A stretch of DNA of 6,461 bases from Candidatus Fibrimonadales bacterium (GTDB lineage Bacteria > Fibrobacterota > Fibrobacteria > Fibrobacterales > Fibrobacteraceae). How positions within the stretch are numbered: position 1 is the stretch's first letter; every line of letters begins with the position of its first letter. Shown here in pieces: positions 1-5,906 of the stretch. A program made the position numbers and the translations under genes. The notes below the pieces were generated by a model, which was not told the origin of the DNA, did no database searches, and saw only the letters and a program-made list of their open reading frames with translations. Location of the stretch: the NCBI GenBank assembly GCA_009777135.1, contig WRMM01000121.1:1-6461 (forward strand), in the 5' to 3' direction.

Positions 1-59
1 CCTGTTAAAGCCACATACGCCGCAAACAATATCAAAGGCAGCTTGTGCTTAAGTTGCAT
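1..59 (-). CDS. N-terminus of a probable membrane-anchored protein (partial)
   Basis: Only the first 19 codons lie in the window; the gene continues past position 1. The peptide starts MQLKHKLPLILFAAYVALT: a short basic head followed by a hydrophobic run, as in an N-terminal membrane anchor or signal sequence. This kind of start is common in membrane sensors and chemoreceptors, but nothing here identifies the family. The start is supported by a GGAGAT ribosome binding site (70-65 on the minus strand), 7 bases from the ATG, and by a promoter-like element 25 bases upstream. It is transcribed divergently from fabG. I am fairly sure a gene begins here and do not know its product. Confidence 0.65.
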   Translation of the reverse strand, partial: MQLKHKLPLILFAAYVALT

Positions 60-83
60 TTTTTATCTCCATAAATTGGAGCA

Positions 84-95
84 TAATATAGAAAT
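84..95 (-). promoter_or_regulatory. -10-type promoter element for the left-edge minus-strand gene
   Basis: The minus strand reads ATTTCTATATTA, one copy of the element that precedes every transcription unit in this window. Taking TATATT as the -10 hexamer puts the predicted transcription start near 78, giving a leader of about 19 bases that contains the GGAG ribosome binding site. No convincing -35 hexamer is visible. Confidence 0.55.
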
Positions 96-196
96 TTTCC
101 TGCCTCCTCCGCAGAAAGTGGCTGCTGTTTATGGAAACGGTGTTTTTGCGAGAATTTCGCTACTTTGAATGGGTGGCTATTGCCTCACGAACATAA

Positions 197-208
197 TTTT
201 CTACATTA
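197..208 (+). promoter_or_regulatory. promoter of fabG
   Basis: TTTTCTACATTA is identical over 12 bases to the element at the end of rnc (1921-1932). TACATT (202-207) would serve as the -10 box, and TTGCCT (180-185) lies 16 bases upstream as a plausible -35. This is the only copy in the window with a reasonable -35. The predicted start near 214 leaves a leader of about 23 bases that includes the AAAGAGG ribosome binding site (224-230). The rest of the 60-236 spacer holds only weak short hairpins. Confidence 0.6.
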
Positions 209-236
209 ATAACCTCAAACAAAAAAGAGGTATTCC

Positions 237-977
237 ATGATAAATTTAAAAGGCAAAAATGCAATTGTTACGGGAGCTACTCGTGGCATTGGATTGGAGA
301 TTTCAAAGGTTTTAGCTGAGAACGGCGCAAATGTGGCAATCTTGGACATTGAGCTTGGCGATGGTTCTTCAATAAAAGAGGTTGAGTCGCTCGGAGTTAC
401 CTGCAAGGGCTATGCCTGCGACGTGGCTAATCCCGAATCTGTGGAAAATGCGTTCAAACAGATTTTGGCAGACTTTGGCAAAGTTGATATCTTGGTGAAT
501 AATGCCGGCATAACTCGTGATAACCTAATTATTCGCATGAAACAAGAAGATTTTGATGCCGTTCTAAGCGTTAATTTGCGGGCCGCTTTTATTTGCACCA
601 AGGCCATAAGCTCGCACCTGATGCGCAACCGCTCTGGCCGCATAATAAATATGGCTTCCATAAACGGCATTCGCTGCCAGGCTGGGCAAGCTAACTATGC
701 AGCCTCCAAAGCTGGCATAATAGGCTTGACCAAATCAAACGCAATGGAATTTGCAGCACGTGGCGTAACAGTTAATGCCATAGCCCCAGGCTTTATCAAA
801 ACTGCAATGACCGACAAGCTGGCACCTGAGACTATAGCCAAATACAAAGATGCCATTCCCTTAAAAGATTTAGGCAACCCTAGAGACGTGGCTAACGCAG
901 TAGCCTTTTTGGCCTCAGACGAAGCCGCCTACATAACGGGACAAGTTTTGGGCGTTGATGGCGGTCTTGGAGCTTAG
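237..977 (+). CDS. fabG: 3-oxoacyl-[acyl-carrier-protein] reductase FabG
   Basis: NADPH-dependent reduction of 3-oxoacyl-ACP to 3-hydroxyacyl-ACP in type II fatty acid synthesis, in the cytoplasm. The 246-residue protein is full length for FabG and is a classical short-chain dehydrogenase. It has the TGATRGIG nucleotide-binding loop (12-19), the NNAG motif (88-91), N113, and a Ser141-Tyr154-Lys158 catalytic set (YAASK). The C-terminal YITGQVLGVDGG is the usual FabG tail. The ATG has an AAAGAGG ribosome binding site 6 bases upstream. The neighbouring acyl carrier protein gene, 45 bases downstream, supports FabG over another short-chain dehydrogenase. acpP also has its own promoter element, so the two may be expressed both together and separately. 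fabD, the usual upstream neighbour, is replaced by a divergent gene. Confidence 0.93.
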   Translation: MINLKGKNAIVTGATRGIGLEISKVLAENGANVAILDIELGDGSSIKEVESLGVTCKGYACDVANPESVENAFKQILADFGKVDILVNNAGITRDNLIIRMKQEDFDAVLSVNLRAAFICTKAISSHLMRNRSGRIINMASINGIRCQAGQANYAASKAGIIGLTKSNAMEFAARGVTVNAIAPGFIKTAMTDKLAPETIAKYKDAIPLKDLGNPRDVANAVAFLASDEAAYITGQVLGVDGGLGA

Positions 978-980
978 GAA

Positions 981-992
981 TTTACTATATTA
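981..992 (+). promoter_or_regulatory. promoter of acpP-rnc
   Basis: TTTACTATATTA lies in the 45-base gap between fabG and acpP, 3 bases after the fabG stop. TATATT (986-991) as the -10 box predicts a start near 998 and a leader of about 25 bases containing AAGGAG. A separate promoter here would allow acpP, normally a very abundant protein, to be made well above fabG. No good -35 is visible. Confidence 0.55.
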
Positions 993-1022
993 GTTTAAAA
1001 CGTCCCTATAAGGAGAAAAAAG

Positions 1023-1262
1023 ATGGCTAACGAAGATATTGCCAATAGAGTGAAAAAAGTTATCCTTGACAAATTGGAAGTCAAGGAAGAACAGGTTGTT
1101 GAAGGTGCTTCCTTTACAGCAGATTTAGGAGCTGATTCTTTGGATCGCACCGAACTGATAATGGGTTTGGAAGATGAGTTCAAGGTTGAAATTCCAGATA
1201 CAGTTTCGGAAAAATTCCAGACTGTTGGCGACGTTGTAAATTTCTTGGCTGAGAAGCAATAG
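1023..1262 (+). CDS. acpP: acyl carrier protein
   Basis: Carries growing acyl chains on a 4'-phosphopantetheine arm during fatty acid synthesis; small, acidic and cytoplasmic. At 79 residues it has the normal ACP length. The attachment motif DSLDRTELIM places the modified serine at Ser39, followed by the helix LEDEFKVEIPD typical of the family. The canonical sequence after DSLD is usually TVELVM, so RTELIM is a slight variant. The ribosome binding site AAGGAG (1010-1015) lies 7 bases before the ATG and is among the strongest in the window. The stop codon TAG shares its last base with the GTG start of rnc, so the two genes are almost certainly co-transcribed and possibly translationally coupled. 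Confidence 0.96.
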   Translation: MANEDIANRVKKVILDKLEVKEEQVVEGASFTADLGADSLDRTELIMGLEDEFKVEIPDTVSEKFQTVGDVVNFLAEKQ

Positions 1263-1933
1263 TGCAAAAACTGGAGCAAGTTTTAGATTGCTCCTTTAAA
1301 AACAAAGACTTGCTAAAGCAAGCCTTCACCCATGGCTCTTGCAAGCAGGGTGCTTTGCTCTCAGACTTCGAAACTTATGAACGTTTGGAATTTTTTGGCG
1401 ATTCCGTTGTTAGTTTTTTAACAGCGGAGTTTCTTTATTTAAAATATGGCAAAGAAAGCGAAGGAATGCTTTCAAAAAAGAAGTCAGCAATTGTGAGCGG
1501 GGCTGTGCTTGCTGGCGTAGCGAAGCATTTAAAATTGCATAAGTATTTAATAGCGGCAAAAGAGGTTGACAAAGAAAATCCTGCGCTTTTGGCAGATGTT
1601 TTTGAGGCAATGCTCGGTGCTGTTTATTTGGATGCCGGCATTGAAAAATGCAGGGAAATCCTTTTAAAATTCCTGTTTTCCAAAGAAGATGAAATTCTGC
1701 AAAGCGAAGTCTTTCAAAATCCCAAAGCGCTTTTGAACGAGAAAACCCAAGAGCTTGGATTTGGAGTTCCGGCTTACGAAGAATTGGACGAGTGGGGAGA
1801 AATTCATAAAAGAAAATTTAGAATGGCAGTTAACGCAGGCGGAAAGCGTCTTGGGCAGGGCGTAGGCTTTTCCAAAAAGGAAGCCGAGCAGAATGCGGCA
1901 AAAGAGGCATTGAAGCAAATTTTTCTACATTAG
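1262..1933 (+). CDS. rnc: ribonuclease III
   Basis: Endoribonuclease that cuts double-stranded RNA, including rRNA precursors. At 223 residues it has the usual bacterial length. The catalytic domain (about 1-145) has the signature YERLEFFGDSVV with Glu40, Glu43 and Asp47, and the second metal-binding pair Asp112 and Glu115 in LADVFEAMLGA. The double-stranded RNA-binding domain (about 152-223) ends with the conserved GFSKKEAEQNAAKEAL. The start is GTG at 1262, overlapping the acpP TAG by one base (TAGTG). No strong ribosome binding site precedes it, so reinitiation after acpP is likely. The next in-frame Met is at residue 69, inside the catalytic domain, so a later ATG start is excluded. In many bacteria fabF sits between acpP and rnc; it is absent here. 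Confidence 0.94.
   Translation: MQKLEQVLDCSFKNKDLLKQAFTHGSCKQGALLSDFETYERLEFFGDSVVSFLTAEFLYLKYGKESEGMLSKKKSAIVSGAVLAGVAKHLKLHKYLIAAKEVDKENPALLADVFEAMLGAVYLDAGIEKCREILLKFLFSKEDEILQSEVFQNPKALLNEKTQELGFGVPAYEELDEWGEIHKRKFRMAVNAGGKRLGQGVGFSKKEAEQNAAKEALKQIFLH
1921..1932 (+). promoter_or_regulatory. promoter of tRNA-Ser inside the rnc 3' end
   Basis: TTTTCTACATTA encodes the last residues of RNase III (Phe-Leu-His and part of the stop) and is identical to the fabG promoter element. With TACATT (1926-1931) as the -10 box, transcription would start near 1938, three bases before the mature tRNA 5' end at 1941. No good -35 is visible in the upstream coding sequence. Confidence 0.5.
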
Positions 1934-1940
1934 CTTTTTC

Positions 1941-2023
1941 GGAAGAATGCCGGAGTGGCCGATCGGGGCGGTCTCGAAAACCGTTGTTCGCAAGAACCGA
2001 GGGTTCGAATCCCTCTTCTTCCT
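1941..2023 (+). tRNA. tRNA-Ser (anticodon CGA)
   Basis: Full class II cloverleaf. The acceptor stem GGAAGAA (1941-1947) pairs perfectly with TTCTTCC (2016-2022). The D stem CCG/CGG is 1950-1952 with 1964-1966. The anticodon stem is 1968-1972 with 1980-1984 around the loop CTCGAAA, giving anticodon CGA (1975-1977), which reads UCG. The long variable arm GTTC-gcaa-GAAC (1986-1997) is the serine-type hallmark. The T arm is GAGGG-ttcgaat-CCCTC (1999-2015). CCA is not encoded. The discriminator base (2023) is T, whereas serine tRNAs such as those of E. coli have G. It lies 7 bases after rnc and about 50 before gdhA. Confidence 0.95.
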
Positions 2024-2028
2024 TGAAT

Positions 2029-2040
2029 TTTTCTAAATTA
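2029..2040 (+). promoter_or_regulatory. promoter of gdhA
   Basis: TTTTCTAAATTA starts 5 bases after the tRNA-Ser gene. TAAATT (2034-2039) as the -10 box predicts a start near 2046 and a leader of about 29 bases that includes AGAGG (2061-2065), 9 bases before the gdhA ATG. Any -35 contact would fall within the 3' half of the tRNA gene; no good hexamer is seen there. Confidence 0.5.
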
Positions 2041-2074
2041 ATGCCGTTTTTATATCGATAAGAGGAAAAAGGCT

Positions 2075-3412
2075 ATGAGTGATCAGTATATAGCGCAAAC
2101 AGTGGAAACCCTGATGAGAAGATATCCGGGCGAGCCAGAATTTCATCAAGCAGTGAACGAGGTTTTAGAATCTTTAGCTCCTGTATTTGAAAAAAATAAG
2201 GAATTTGAAGAGGCTGGTATTCTGCAGAGGATAGTGGAGCCAGAAAGGCAAATAATTTTCAGCGTTCCCTGGGTTGACGATGCAGGCAAAGTTCATGTGA
2301 ACAGAGGCCTGAGGGTGCAATACAATTCTGCGCTTGGACCTTACAAGGGTGGCATAAGATTCCATCCTTCTGTAAATGCAAGCGTAATCAAGTTTTTGGG
2401 CTTTGAGCAGATTTTCAAAAATTCGCTCACAGGCCTTATGCTTGGCGGCGGAAAAGGCGGCACAGACTTTGATCCAAAGGGCAAATCAGACAACGAAGTT
2501 ATGCGTTTTTGCCAGAGTTTTATGGCCGAGCTTTACAGGCACATAGACGCCGACACTGATGTTCCCGCTGGGGATATTGGCGTGGGCGCCAGAGAGATTG
2601 GCTATATGTTTGGCTATTACAAGAAAATCAAAAACATTTTCCACGGAGTGCTAACCGGAAAGGGACTTTTATATGGCGGCTCTCTTGCAAGAAAAGAAGC
2701 CACTGGTTTTGGCTGCGTTTATTTTTGCAATGAAATGCTAAAAGACAGGCAAAGCGGTTTTGAAAACAAAAAAGTCGTGGTTTCCGGCTCTGGAAATGTT
2801 GCAATTTATGCTGCGGAAAAAGCAATGAGCCTTGGCGCAAAAGTCGTTGCAATGTCAGATTCCGGCGGTTATATTTACGATGAAAACGGCATTAATCTGG
2901 AACTTTTAAAGAAACTCAAGGAAGTTGAAAGAAAGCGCATAAGCGAATACGCAAAAGAGGTGAAAAACGCAAAATACGCCGAAGGCTGCGCTGGTATATG
3001 GACAATCCCATGCGATATTGCGCTGCCCTGCGCCACGCAGAATGAGCTTGACGGAAATGCCGCTCAAACCCTTGTCAAAAACGGCTGCATTGCAGTTTCC
3101 GAGGGCGCAAATATGCCCTGCACCCCAGAAGCGGTCAAGGTATTTTTGGATGCCAAAATCTCTTACGGTCCTGGAAAGGCTGCCAATGCAGGCGGAGTTG
3201 CAACATCTGGCCTTGAAATGTCTCAGAATTCGCAAAGGCTTTCATGGACATTTGACGAAGTGGATGCAAAGCTACACCAGATAATGATAAACATTCACGC
3301 AACGGCAAGGGATACCGCTAAGGAATATGATACTCCGGGCAATTTAGTGAACGGAGCTAATATAGCAGGATTCTTGAAGGGTGCGCGCGTTATGATTTCG
3401 CATGGCGTATAG
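2075..3412 (+). CDS. gdhA: NADP-type glutamate dehydrogenase
   Basis: Interconverts 2-oxoglutarate plus ammonium and glutamate, a main route of ammonium assimilation when ammonium is plentiful; a cytoplasmic enzyme, hexameric in this family. At 445 residues it matches the E. coli GdhA type (447) and aligns along its whole length. The substrate domain has GPYKGGIRFHPSVN (Lys91) and LMLGGGKGGTDFDPKGKS with catalytic Lys127; the residue after GGKGG is Thr where Ser is usual. PAGDIGVGAREIGYMFG contains Asp167. The dinucleotide fold has GSGNVAIYA (238-246) and SDSGG (261-265), as in NADP-using members. KAANAGGVATSGLEMSQNS (368-386) is the family's C-terminal signature. It has its own promoter element and ribosome binding site. 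Its stop directly abuts the stop of the convergent polyferredoxin gene. Confidence 0.95.
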   Translation: MSDQYIAQTVETLMRRYPGEPEFHQAVNEVLESLAPVFEKNKEFEEAGILQRIVEPERQIIFSVPWVDDAGKVHVNRGLRVQYNSALGPYKGGIRFHPSVNASVIKFLGFEQIFKNSLTGLMLGGGKGGTDFDPKGKSDNEVMRFCQSFMAELYRHIDADTDVPAGDIGVGAREIGYMFGYYKKIKNIFHGVLTGKGLLYGGSLARKEATGFGCVYFCNEMLKDRQSGFENKKVVVSGSGNVAIYAAEKAMSLGAKVVAMSDSGGYIYDENGINLELLKKLKEVERKRISEYAKEVKNAKYAEGCAGIWTIPCDIALPCATQNELDGNAAQTLVKNGCIAVSEGANMPCTPEAVKVFLDAKISYGPGKAANAGGVATSGLEMSQNSQRLSWTFDEVDAKLHQIMINIHATARDTAKEYDTPGNLVNGANIAGFLKGARVMISHGV

Positions 3413-4909
3413 CTAAAACCCAAAATCCGTTATTTCTTTTTCTTCAATTTCTTCAACGGCAAAAGCTTTTGCCTGTTGATGAATTTTGTTGCCTTCCACA
3501 TATATCGCTCTATGCGGGCGAACAGGGCAAATAAATTCACAGCCGCCGCAGCCCACGCATATATCCACGTCAATAACAGGGATTGTCAAGCCGTTTTTAT
3601 ATGGAACCATTTTCACGGCTTGGGTTGGGCAATGCTCCGAGCACGCTCCGCAACTCGTTCCGTTTGTGTGAACAACGCAAATTTCAGGGATAAAGATAAC
3701 TTTGCCAACTTGCAGTCTGTGCTTCTGCTCCTTGGTCAGCGGAAGCAATGCGTGGTTTGGGCACACGCCACTGCATGCAACGCAGTCATAATTGCAAAAT
3801 CCTTTTTCAAAGTGCATCATGGGCATCATCACTCCGCCAATGCCATATTCCATAAATGCAGGTTTCAGCACCTTTGAAGGACATTTAGACACGCACAAAT
3901 GGCAAGACGTGCAACGCTTTTTCAAATGCTCCGCACTCACCGAGCCAGGCGGGCTAATTGCAGTTCCTCTTTGGGGAGCGTTTGTTGTTTTGGTTTCGCT
4001 CAATGACCGCTGGGTTGACGCCAACACTGCCGGAGCGGCTGCTGCGGCTAACCCCATCAGCATAAACCGCCGTTTGCTTTTGTCCACTGCGGGCTGATTA
4101 TCCTTGTTTTTCATGGCAAAAGATATGCCTTTTTTGTTGCAGCTGCTTATGCAATTAAAACAATTCACGCACCGGCTATAATCTATTGCTTTTGACTTTG
4201 CGTCTATGCACGAGGCTTTGCATTTAGCCGAGCAAATTCCGCAAGAAACGCACTGAGCGTTGTTTATTCTAATTTTGAAAAGGGAAAATTTATTTAAAAA
4301 ACCAAAAACAGTTCCCACTGGGCAAATAGCATTGCAATAAAGCCGCCCGTTTTTCCACGCCAGCGCACCGACAATTGCAAAAGAAAGCAATGCAATAATA
4401 AATGAGAAAACGCTCAGTATTCCTATTTCGGTTTTATAAAAAGCATAGTTGCCAAAATTATTGAAAATAGCAGCTAATATATTGTTTGCAAACATATAAA
4501 CAGGTTTAAATACATGAACAGCTATTCTGCCATACATGCTATATGGGTCAAGCACTCCCGCAATTATGGCAAAGCCTAAATTGAAAAGAATAAAGAAAAC
4601 AGCTAAGATAATCCAACGCAATGCGAGATTGTTCTTTCTATAAGCAAATTTTTTCTTGGAGCAACGGCTTGCTATATCCTGAAAAATTCCAAGCGGGCAA
4701 ATGACAGAACAATAAATTCGCCCAAATAGCAAAGCGCAGATTATAAGGGCTGCCATGATAGCAATATTATGCGACAGCCAAGCAGGAATAAATTGAATGT
4801 GCCCTAATACATGAAGCTCCATGGGCAATATGCCTGCAAAATCCAGAAAATAAAAAGTGAGCAGACTGAAAATAAGTACCGATGCAATGACTCGTATTTT
4901 TTTAAGCAT
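3413..4909 (-). CDS. NapH-NapG-like membrane polyferredoxin (fusion)
   Basis: Predicted membrane electron-transfer protein of 498 residues, about the length of NapH plus NapG. Residues 1-270 resemble NapH: four hydrophobic spans (about 7-27, 46-66, 98-122, 162-187), the two motifs YCSVICP (66-72) and YCNAICP (191-197) just after spans 2 and 4, then two 4Fe-4S motifs (Cys220/223/226/230 and Cys247/250/253/257). Residues 278-298 are an internal Tat-like segment, KSKRRFMLMGLAAAAAPAVLA. Residues 299-498 resemble NapG: a PPG landmark (320-322) and Cys clusters at 333/336/339/343, 372/376/379/383, 411/420/423/427 and 451/454/457/461. By family knowledge NapGH oxidises quinol and delivers electrons to the periplasm. 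No nitrate reductase gene is nearby, so the acceptor is unknown. It follows the DUF362 gene by 5 bases, with an AAGGA site about 10 bases from the ATG. Similar DUF362-plus-ferredoxin pairs occur in other anaerobes, from memory. Confidence 0.85.
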   Translation of the reverse strand: MLKKIRVIASVLIFSLLTFYFLDFAGILPMELHVLGHIQFIPAWLSHNIAIMAALIICALLFGRIYCSVICPLGIFQDIASRCSKKKFAYRKNNLALRWIILAVFFILFNLGFAIIAGVLDPYSMYGRIAVHVFKPVYMFANNILAAIFNNFGNYAFYKTEIGILSVFSFIIALLSFAIVGALAWKNGRLYCNAICPVGTVFGFLNKFSLFKIRINNAQCVSCGICSAKCKASCIDAKSKAIDYSRCVNCFNCISSCNKKGISFAMKNKDNQPAVDKSKRRFMLMGLAAAAAPAVLASTQRSLSETKTTNAPQRGTAISPPGSVSAEHLKKRCTSCHLCVSKCPSKVLKPAFMEYGIGGVMMPMMHFEKGFCNYDCVACSGVCPNHALLPLTKEQKHRLQVGKVIFIPEICVVHTNGTSCGACSEHCPTQAVKMVPYKNGLTIPVIDVDICVGCGGCEFICPVRPHRAIYVEGNKIHQQAKAFAVEEIEEKEITDFGF

Positions 4910-4914
4910 ATTTT

Positions 4915-5850
4915 TTACATCCTTATTCTTTTAACATTCAAATTATCAATATTCATGGTACCAATCTTCATTTCTTGGCCATGAGCCAAATGTTTTACAT
5001 GCTCCAAAGGCATTTCGCGAATTTGACTGAAAAATTTTGCAGCTGCCGTGTCCACGGCTACCATATCTTGCGATATGAACAGGGCTTTGGGAGTTACTAC
5101 ATCTTCTTTTGATTTTCCGCGCGGGCCATTTGTTTTGAGAACCCGATAGGCATCAACTATATTAAGCACAGGTTTTTTGTCTAGCGTGCATATATCCGCA
5201 ATGCTTTGCTGAAGATTTTTAACATGGAATATCATTCTGTTCCAAACAATTCCCATTAAATTTTTCATGGCAATGCTCATGTTGGCACCGCTGTGATGCT
5301 TTAGCACGGGCACATTAATCCATACATCGCAATCTAAAATAGCTTGATGGATTCTGGCATTTTTTTGAGATTTGCCTTGCGGAATGGAAACGCTCTGATA
5401 ATACGATCTTTCATGGCCAGGCATCATTTTTGCCCCAGCGGCTTTTGCCGCGGCTTCAATGCCGCTGTTTGCGTAGCATTTTTTCCAGTTATCGCAAGTG
5501 TTGTCAAAAACAATAACTTCTTTTGCGCCCGCTGCAATGCACTGGCGAATTATTTCTCCCACCAAAAGCGGGTTTGTGTTTGCGGCTAGTTCCGGCACTT
5601 TATCCCACCCGATATTAGGTTTCACAACCACTTTCTGCCCAGGCTTTACAAACCTGCCCATTCCGCCCATTTCTGCAATACCTTTTTGGAACATGGCAGC
5701 AGGCTCTCCGCCCATCACAGCCACCAAATCCACAGGTACTTCCATTTGGTCGGTTATTGTCTGGGCAAAAACATCCATTCCGCCCTTAACTTTGAGGGTA
5801 AAAGCAGCGCTTGCTACCGCTAAGCTTTTTAAAAAATTGCGCCTGTCCAT
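4915..5850 (-). CDS. Tat-signal DUF362 domain protein
   Basis: Uncharacterised 311-residue protein of the DUF362 family. It begins MDRRNFLKSLAVASAAF, a good twin-arginine signal, so it is probably exported folded, perhaps with a cofactor. Family landmarks are VVVKPNIGWD (74-83), DVWINVPVLKHHSGANMS (175-192), IAMKNLMGIVW (193-203) and FISQDMVAVDTAAAKFF (258-274). There is no CxxCxxC ferredoxin domain, unlike some relatives that carry their own. The cysteines are scattered (104, 119, 125, 174, 221), with the CDNWKKC pair the closest. It is the first gene of an operon with the polyferredoxin, which could be its electron supplier. The start is fixed by the Tat signal. No Shine-Dalgarno site precedes it, and the promoter element predicts transcription from the ATG itself. 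The biochemical function of the family is not known to me. Confidence 0.88.
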   Translation of the reverse strand: MDRRNFLKSLAVASAAFTLKVKGGMDVFAQTITDQMEVPVDLVAVMGGEPAAMFQKGIAEMGGMGRFVKPGQKVVVKPNIGWDKVPELAANTNPLLVGEIIRQCIAAGAKEVIVFDNTCDNWKKCYANSGIEAAAKAAGAKMMPGHERSYYQSVSIPQGKSQKNARIHQAILDCDVWINVPVLKHHSGANMSIAMKNLMGIVWNRMIFHVKNLQQSIADICTLDKKPVLNIVDAYRVLKTNGPRGKSKEDVVTPKALFISQDMVAVDTAAAKFFSQIREMPLEHVKHLAHGQEMKIGTMNIDNLNVKRIRM

Positions 5851-5855
5851 GTTAT

Positions 5856-5867
5856 TAAGTTAGAAAT
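5856..5867 (-). promoter_or_regulatory. promoter of the DUF362-polyferredoxin operon
   Basis: The minus strand reads ATTTCTAACTTA, the weakest copy of the shared element (three mismatches to the fabG copy). TAACTT (5862 down to 5857) as the -10 box predicts transcription starting at 5850, the A of the start codon, which would make a leaderless mRNA. There is no purine-rich ribosome binding site in the bases just before the ATG. Confidence 0.42.
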
Positions 5868-5888
5868 AAAATCGCCTTTGTGTAGCTA

Positions 5889-5900
5889 TTTTCTATATTT
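5889..5900 (+). promoter_or_regulatory. promoter of the PIN-domain gene pair
   Basis: TTTTCTATATTT matches the shared element. TATATT (5894-5899) as the -10 box predicts transcription starting at about 5906, one base before the ATG at 5907. The spacer to the divergent DUF362 gene is only 56 bases, so the two promoters probably interfere with each other. No -35 hexamer is recognisable. Confidence 0.52.
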
Positions 5901-5906
5901 AAAGCC

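Noticed and set aside
125..147. Six-pair hairpin CTGTTT-atgg-AAACGG followed by TGTTTTT, resembling a terminator
   Set aside because: The stem is short, A+T-rich and includes a G-T pair, and no plus-strand gene upstream would need termination there. It could still stop antisense transcription, but the support is weak.
2053..2060. Palindrome TATCGATA in the gdhA leader
   Set aside because: An isolated 8-base palindrome is expected by chance in A+T-rich DNA, and no second copy suggests an operator.
2906..3235. 109-codon minus-strand open frame inside gdhA
   Set aside because: gdhA is conserved throughout this stretch, and the antisense frame shows no start signals or known motifs.
3476..3877. 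133-codon plus-strand open frame opposite the polyferredoxin gene
   Set aside because: It is a shadow of the Cys-rich coding frame on the minus strand. It has no ribosome binding site and no recognisable domain.
4576..4583. CTAAATTG, a partial match to the promoter element
   Set aside because: It is inside the polyferredoxin gene, lacks the T-rich 5' extension and ends in G; no open frame with good signals follows.
5157..5164. CTATATTA, matching the core of the promoter element on the plus strand
   Set aside because: It lies inside the DUF362 gene on the opposite strand, lacks the TTTw extension (the preceding bases are TCAA) and has no gene downstream of it, so it is most likely a chance match.
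5498..5863. 121-codon plus-strand open frame opposite the DUF362 gene
   Set aside because: It is the complement of the DUF362 N-terminal region including the Tat signal, and low complexity rather than family motifs explains its composition.
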